The notes beneath the pieces are model-generated. The model was not told where the DNA came from. It worked only from the letters and a program-made list of their open reading frames with translations, and made no database searches. A stretch of 64,000 nucleotides of DNA. Source: Niastella yeongjuensis. Lineage in GTDB: Bacteria > Bacteroidota > Bacteroidia > Chitinophagales > Chitinophagaceae. The stretch is from NCBI RefSeq assembly GCF_900110245.1, contig NZ_FOCZ01000010.1, positions 62,001 through 126,000 on the forward strand, in the 5' to 3' direction. Within the stretch, counting starts at the first letter, position 1; the number at the start of each line of letters is the position of its first letter. A program made the translations under genes and the position numbers. This document shows, one piece after another, positions 61,152 to 64,000 of this stretch.

Positions 61152-63602
61152 ATGCAGGTTTTAAAGTTCGGCGGTACTTCTGTAGCAAATGCCGAGAATA
61201 TGAATAAGGTAAGCAGCATTGTTCAGCAGGTTTTGGTACGCATGCCACAAAGTAAAACGATTGTTGTTGTATCGGCTTTAGGCGGGGTGACCGATGTATT
61301 GTTGCAAAGTGGTGGTTTGGCTGCAGCCGGCGATGAAAATTATAAAGAGTTATTACAGAAAGTAGAGCAGCGTCATCTGGAAGCTGTAAAAGCACTGATA
61401 CCGGTAACCCAGCAAAGCAGTGTATTAAGCTGGGTAAAACAACGCTGTAATGAAATTGAAGATATTTGTAATGGTGTGTTCTTATTGGGTGAACTGAGTG
61501 CCCGCACCAAAGACCGCATTGTTAGTTTTGGCGAATTGCTTTCCTCTAAAATTATTGCCGCCCGTTTGAATGCACAGGGCATTGAAAATACCTGGGTCGA
61601 TTCCCGCGAACTGATCCGCACCGATTCTCATTATGGAAGTGCAGCAGTAGATTTTGCTGTTACCAATGCGCTCTGTAGTAATTTCTTTTCGGTTTCTGCT
61701 TCCCGTTTGTTTATTGTGCCGGGTTTTGTAGCTGCCGATGCCCATGGTAATACCACCACTTTAGGCCGTGGCGGTAGCGATTATACTGCTGCCATCATTG
61801 CCGGTGCTGTGAGTGCACAAACCCTGGAAATATGGACCGATGTAAGTGGCATGATGACTGCCGATCCACGACTGGTGCCCAATGCCAGAATATTACCGCA
61901 TATCTCTTACCAGGAAGCCATGGAGCTGTCGCACTTTGGCGCCAAGGTAATTTATCCGCCTACCATTCAACCGGTAATGAGTAAGAACATTCCGGTATGG
62001 ATCAAAAACACATTTGCACCGGACGATCATGGAACCGTGATCGAGAATGATGTACATAAGAATGGAAATAACATCCGTGGTATTTCCAGCATCAATAAAA
62101 TTGCATTGCTGAGTCTGGAAGGAAGCGGCATGATAGGGATCCCCGGTTTCTCACGCCGCTTGTTTGAATCGCTGGCTAATGATTTCATTAATGTGATCCT
62201 GATTACCCAGGGCTCTTCTGAACATTCCATTTGTGTGGGAATCGACGAAGCCCTTGCTGATAAAGCCAGGCAGGCAGTAGACAAAACATTTGCCTACGAA
62301 ATTGAAACCGGCCGGGTTGAACCCCTGCGGGTTGAGACCGGGCTGGCTATTGTTGCCCTGGTTGGTGACAATATGAAAAGTCACCCCGGTATCAGTGGTA
62401 AAATGTTTGGCGCTATTGGCCGCAACGGGGTAAACATCCGGGCCATAGCACAAGGATCATCAGAAAGAAATATCTCAGCCGTGATAGCAGCAGCAGACGT
62501 TAAAAAAGCCATCAACGTATTACACGAAGATTTTTTTGAAACTACTTATAAGCAAATAAACCTGTTTATAGCGGGAACAGGTAATGTGGGCAGCAAACTG
62601 CTGGCCCAGTTGAAGCAACAACAGCAATACCTGCAGCAGAACCTGCGCTTGCAGGTACGCATTGTAGGTATGGCCAACAGCAAAAAAATGGTTTTCAGTG
62701 ATGAAGGTATTGATCTGGATAGCTGGCGCGAACACCTGCAACAAGGCGAAAGCAGCGATCTGGGTAAATTTGTAGAAACCGTTCGTTCTAAAAACCTGCG
62801 TAACTCCGTTTTTGTAGATGTTACTGCCAATGAAAATGTGGCGCAGGTGTATGATCAGTTACTTGCCAAAAGCATTTCGGTAGTAGCCTGTAACAAAGTG
62901 GCCTGTTCATCAGCTTACCAGTATTACAAAAAGCTGAAGGACCTGGCACGCGAATACAACGCCTTCTTCCTGTTTGAAACAAATGTGGGAGCTGGTTTGC
63001 CGGTGATAGGTACCCTGAATGACCTGATGCGCAGTGGTGATGTGGTTACCCGCATTGAAGCGGTGTTGAGCGGTACCCTGAACTTTGTATTCAATAATTA
63101 TGACGGCACCCGCAGCTTTGCCGAGGTGGTGAAGCAGGCGCAGGATGAAGGGTATACTGAACCCGATCCCCGCCTTGACCTGAGCGGCACCGATGTAATG
63201 CGCAAGATCATGATCCTGGCCCGGGAAGCAGGCGAACAACTTGAAATGGAAACCATTACCAATAACAGCTTTATGCCGGCTTCGTGTATGGTAGGAAGTG
63301 TAGATGATTTCTACAAGGAAATGGAAAAGCAGGAAAAGCATTTCAAAGAAATATACCAGCAGGCTGCAGCGGCAGGTAAAAAGTTGAAGTTTGTAGCCCG
63401 GTATGAAGGTGGAAAGGCCTCTGTAGGTTTGCTGCATGTGGACTCGCAGTCTGATTTTTACCACCTGTATGGTAAGGATAATGTGGTGTTGTTCTATACC
63501 AATCGTTATCCCGATCAGCCGCTGGTGGTTAAAGGTGCCGGCGCTGGTGCTGAAGTAACTGCATCCGGGGTATTTGCAGATATTATCCGTGCTGCTCATT
63601 AA
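61152..63602 (+). CDS. thrA: Bifunctional aspartokinase/homoserine dehydrogenase
   Basis: The 816-residue protein joins an aspartate kinase (KFGGTSVANAENM at residues 4-16, TLGRGGSDYTAAIIAG) through two ACT domains (about 310-460) to a homoserine dehydrogenase (FIAGTGNVGSKLLAQL near 475-490, ANKVA-like NKVACSS, GTLNFVFNNY, DLSGTDVMRKIMILARE). It catalyses the first and third steps from aspartate to threonine and methionine. ACT domains suggest feedback by threonine. The ATG at 61152 is preceded by the Thr-rich leader. thrB begins 42 bases after the stop, so a thrAB operon is likely. Confidence 0.96.
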   Translation: MQVLKFGGTSVANAENMNKVSSIVQQVLVRMPQSKTIVVVSALGGVTDVLLQSGGLAAAGDENYKELLQKVEQRHLEAVKALIPVTQQSSVLSWVKQRCNEIEDICNGVFLLGELSARTKDRIVSFGELLSSKIIAARLNAQGIENTWVDSRELIRTDSHYGSAAVDFAVTNALCSNFFSVSASRLFIVPGFVAADAHGNTTTLGRGGSDYTAAIIAGAVSAQTLEIWTDVSGMMTADPRLVPNARILPHISYQEAMELSHFGAKVIYPPTIQPVMSKNIPVWIKNTFAPDDHGTVIENDVHKNGNNIRGISSINKIALLSLEGSGMIGIPGFSRRLFESLANDFINVILITQGSSEHSICVGIDEALADKARQAVDKTFAYEIETGRVEPLRVETGLAIVALVGDNMKSHPGISGKMFGAIGRNGVNIRAIAQGSSERNISAVIAAADVKKAINVLHEDFFETTYKQINLFIAGTGNVGSKLLAQLKQQQQYLQQNLRLQVRIVGMANSKKMVFSDEGIDLDSWREHLQQGESSDLGKFVETVRSKNLRNSVFVDVTANENVAQVYDQLLAKSISVVACNKVACSSAYQYYKKLKDLAREYNAFFLFETNVGAGLPVIGTLNDLMRSGDVVTRIEAVLSGTLNFVFNNYDGTRSFAEVVKQAQDEGYTEPDPRLDLSGTDVMRKIMILAREAGEQLEMETITNNSFMPASCMVGSVDDFYKEMEKQEKHFKEIYQQAAAAGKKLKFVARYEGGKASVGLLHVDSQSDFYHLYGKDNVVLFYTNRYPDQPLVVKGAGAGAEVTASGVFADIIRAAH

Positions 63603-63644
63603 TATAGACAGGTCTAACGAATCAAACTAGTTAAACGAATTACA

Positions 63645-64000
63645 ATGGCAAAAGAATTAAAGGGCGTTCAGGTTTTTGCACCGGCAACAGTGGCTAATCT
63701 GGTTTGTGGGTTTGATGTGTTGGGCATGGCATTACAACAACCGCAGGATGTAATGACGATGCGGTTGCGGGAAGAACCTGGTATTGTGATATCACATGCA
63801 GACGGCTATGATTTACCGGTAGAACCGGAGAAGAATGTGGCCGGCGCTTCGTTACTGGCTTTAATGGAAGAATACCCTGAGAAAGTAGGTTTTGAACTGA
63901 TCATCGATAAACGGATAAAACCAGGAAGCGGATTGGGCTCCAGCGCCGCCAGTTCTGCAGGTGCCGTAGTAGGGGCTAACCATTTGTTGGGTAACCCATT
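63645..64000 (+). CDS. thrB: Homoserine kinase (3' end beyond window)
   Basis: The frame from ATG 63645 (MAKELKGVQVFAPATVANLV) stays open to the window edge for 118 codons. It has the GHMP-kinase phosphate-binding block PGSGLGSSAASSAGA near residues 93-107 and the N-terminal FDVLGMAL. It phosphorylates homoserine, the step before threonine synthase. Position after thrA supports the call. The remaining two thirds of the protein, and any thrC, lie outside the window. Confidence 0.92.
   Translation, partial: MAKELKGVQVFAPATVANLVCGFDVLGMALQQPQDVMTMRLREEPGIVISHADGYDLPVEPEKNVAGASLLALMEEYPEKVGFELIIDKRIKPGSGLGSSAASSAGAVVGANHLLGNP

Noticed and set aside
62910-63599. A 229-codon minus-strand frame
   Set aside because: It is antisense to the homoserine dehydrogenase part of thrA, which is well supported.

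Overview
The window looks like chromosome from a Bacteroidota member, most likely of the Chitinophagaceae (Niastella/Chitinophaga type). The signs are lipoproteins with clear lipoboxes, a UpxY/NusG-like antiterminator in a Wza/Wzc capsule cluster, weak Shine-Dalgarno sites, promoters of the TTTG / TAnnTTTG type, PL9 pectate lyase, BBP2 porin and Fer4_19 proteins. The genus is an inference. No rRNA, tRNA, insertion sequence, phage or CRISPR array was seen.

Layout. 1-8.7 kb holds assorted accessory genes: a truncated endonuclease/phosphatase lipoprotein with FG-GAP/VCBS repeats, an OsmC-ferredoxin fusion, an overlapping pair (AAA ATPase plus a small protein with a possible nuclease motif), an ankyrin lipoprotein, a PL9 pectate lyase, a DinB protein and a secreted unknown. 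9.1-26.4 kb is one co-directional exopolysaccharide cluster: manC, Wza-like export lipoprotein, Wzc-like kinase, UpxY-like antiterminator, gmd, Wzy-like polymerase, Wzx flippase, four GT4 glycosyltransferases, a hexapeptide acyltransferase, a WecG-type GT26, the priming polyprenyl-phosphate sugar transferase and a VanZ-like protein. 26.5-30.3 kb has an FAH-family enzyme and a minus-strand group with two Crp/Fnr paralogues, an MDR oxidoreductase and a DoxX-like protein.

30.5-33.7 kb is a sulfur-carrier operon: CysM-like synthase, JAMM protease, CysO/ThiS-like carrier with a residue tail after Gly-Gly, and an E1-like adenylyltransferase with a rhodanese domain. It matches the actinobacterial CysM-Mec-CysO-MoeZR route in which a protein thiocarboxylate supplies sulfur for cysteine, and it is preceded by a terminator-like hairpin. 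35.6-47 kb is the leucine/isoleucine/valine block: leuA (short form), leuB, then an ilv leader peptide and attenuator followed by ilvE, ilvD, ilvB, a methyltransferase, ilvN, ilvC and ilvA. 48.3-57.4 kb holds nitrogen assimilation genes: gltB, gltD, an ammonium transporter and a BBP2 porin. 58.1-64 kb has ppc on the minus strand, then a threonine-rich leader, thrA and the start of thrB. Oxaloacetate supply, aspartate-family synthesis, BCAA synthesis and ammonium assimilation are therefore close together.

The most unusual theme is in the spacers. At least sixteen intergenic arrays of short direct repeats have periods of mostly 7-9 bases but unrelated unit sequences. Several start exactly at, or contain, the stop codon of the preceding gene. 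A second noncoding array with units near 72 bases follows ilvA. Attenuator-like leaders precede leuA, ilvE, thrA and the cysM-like gene.
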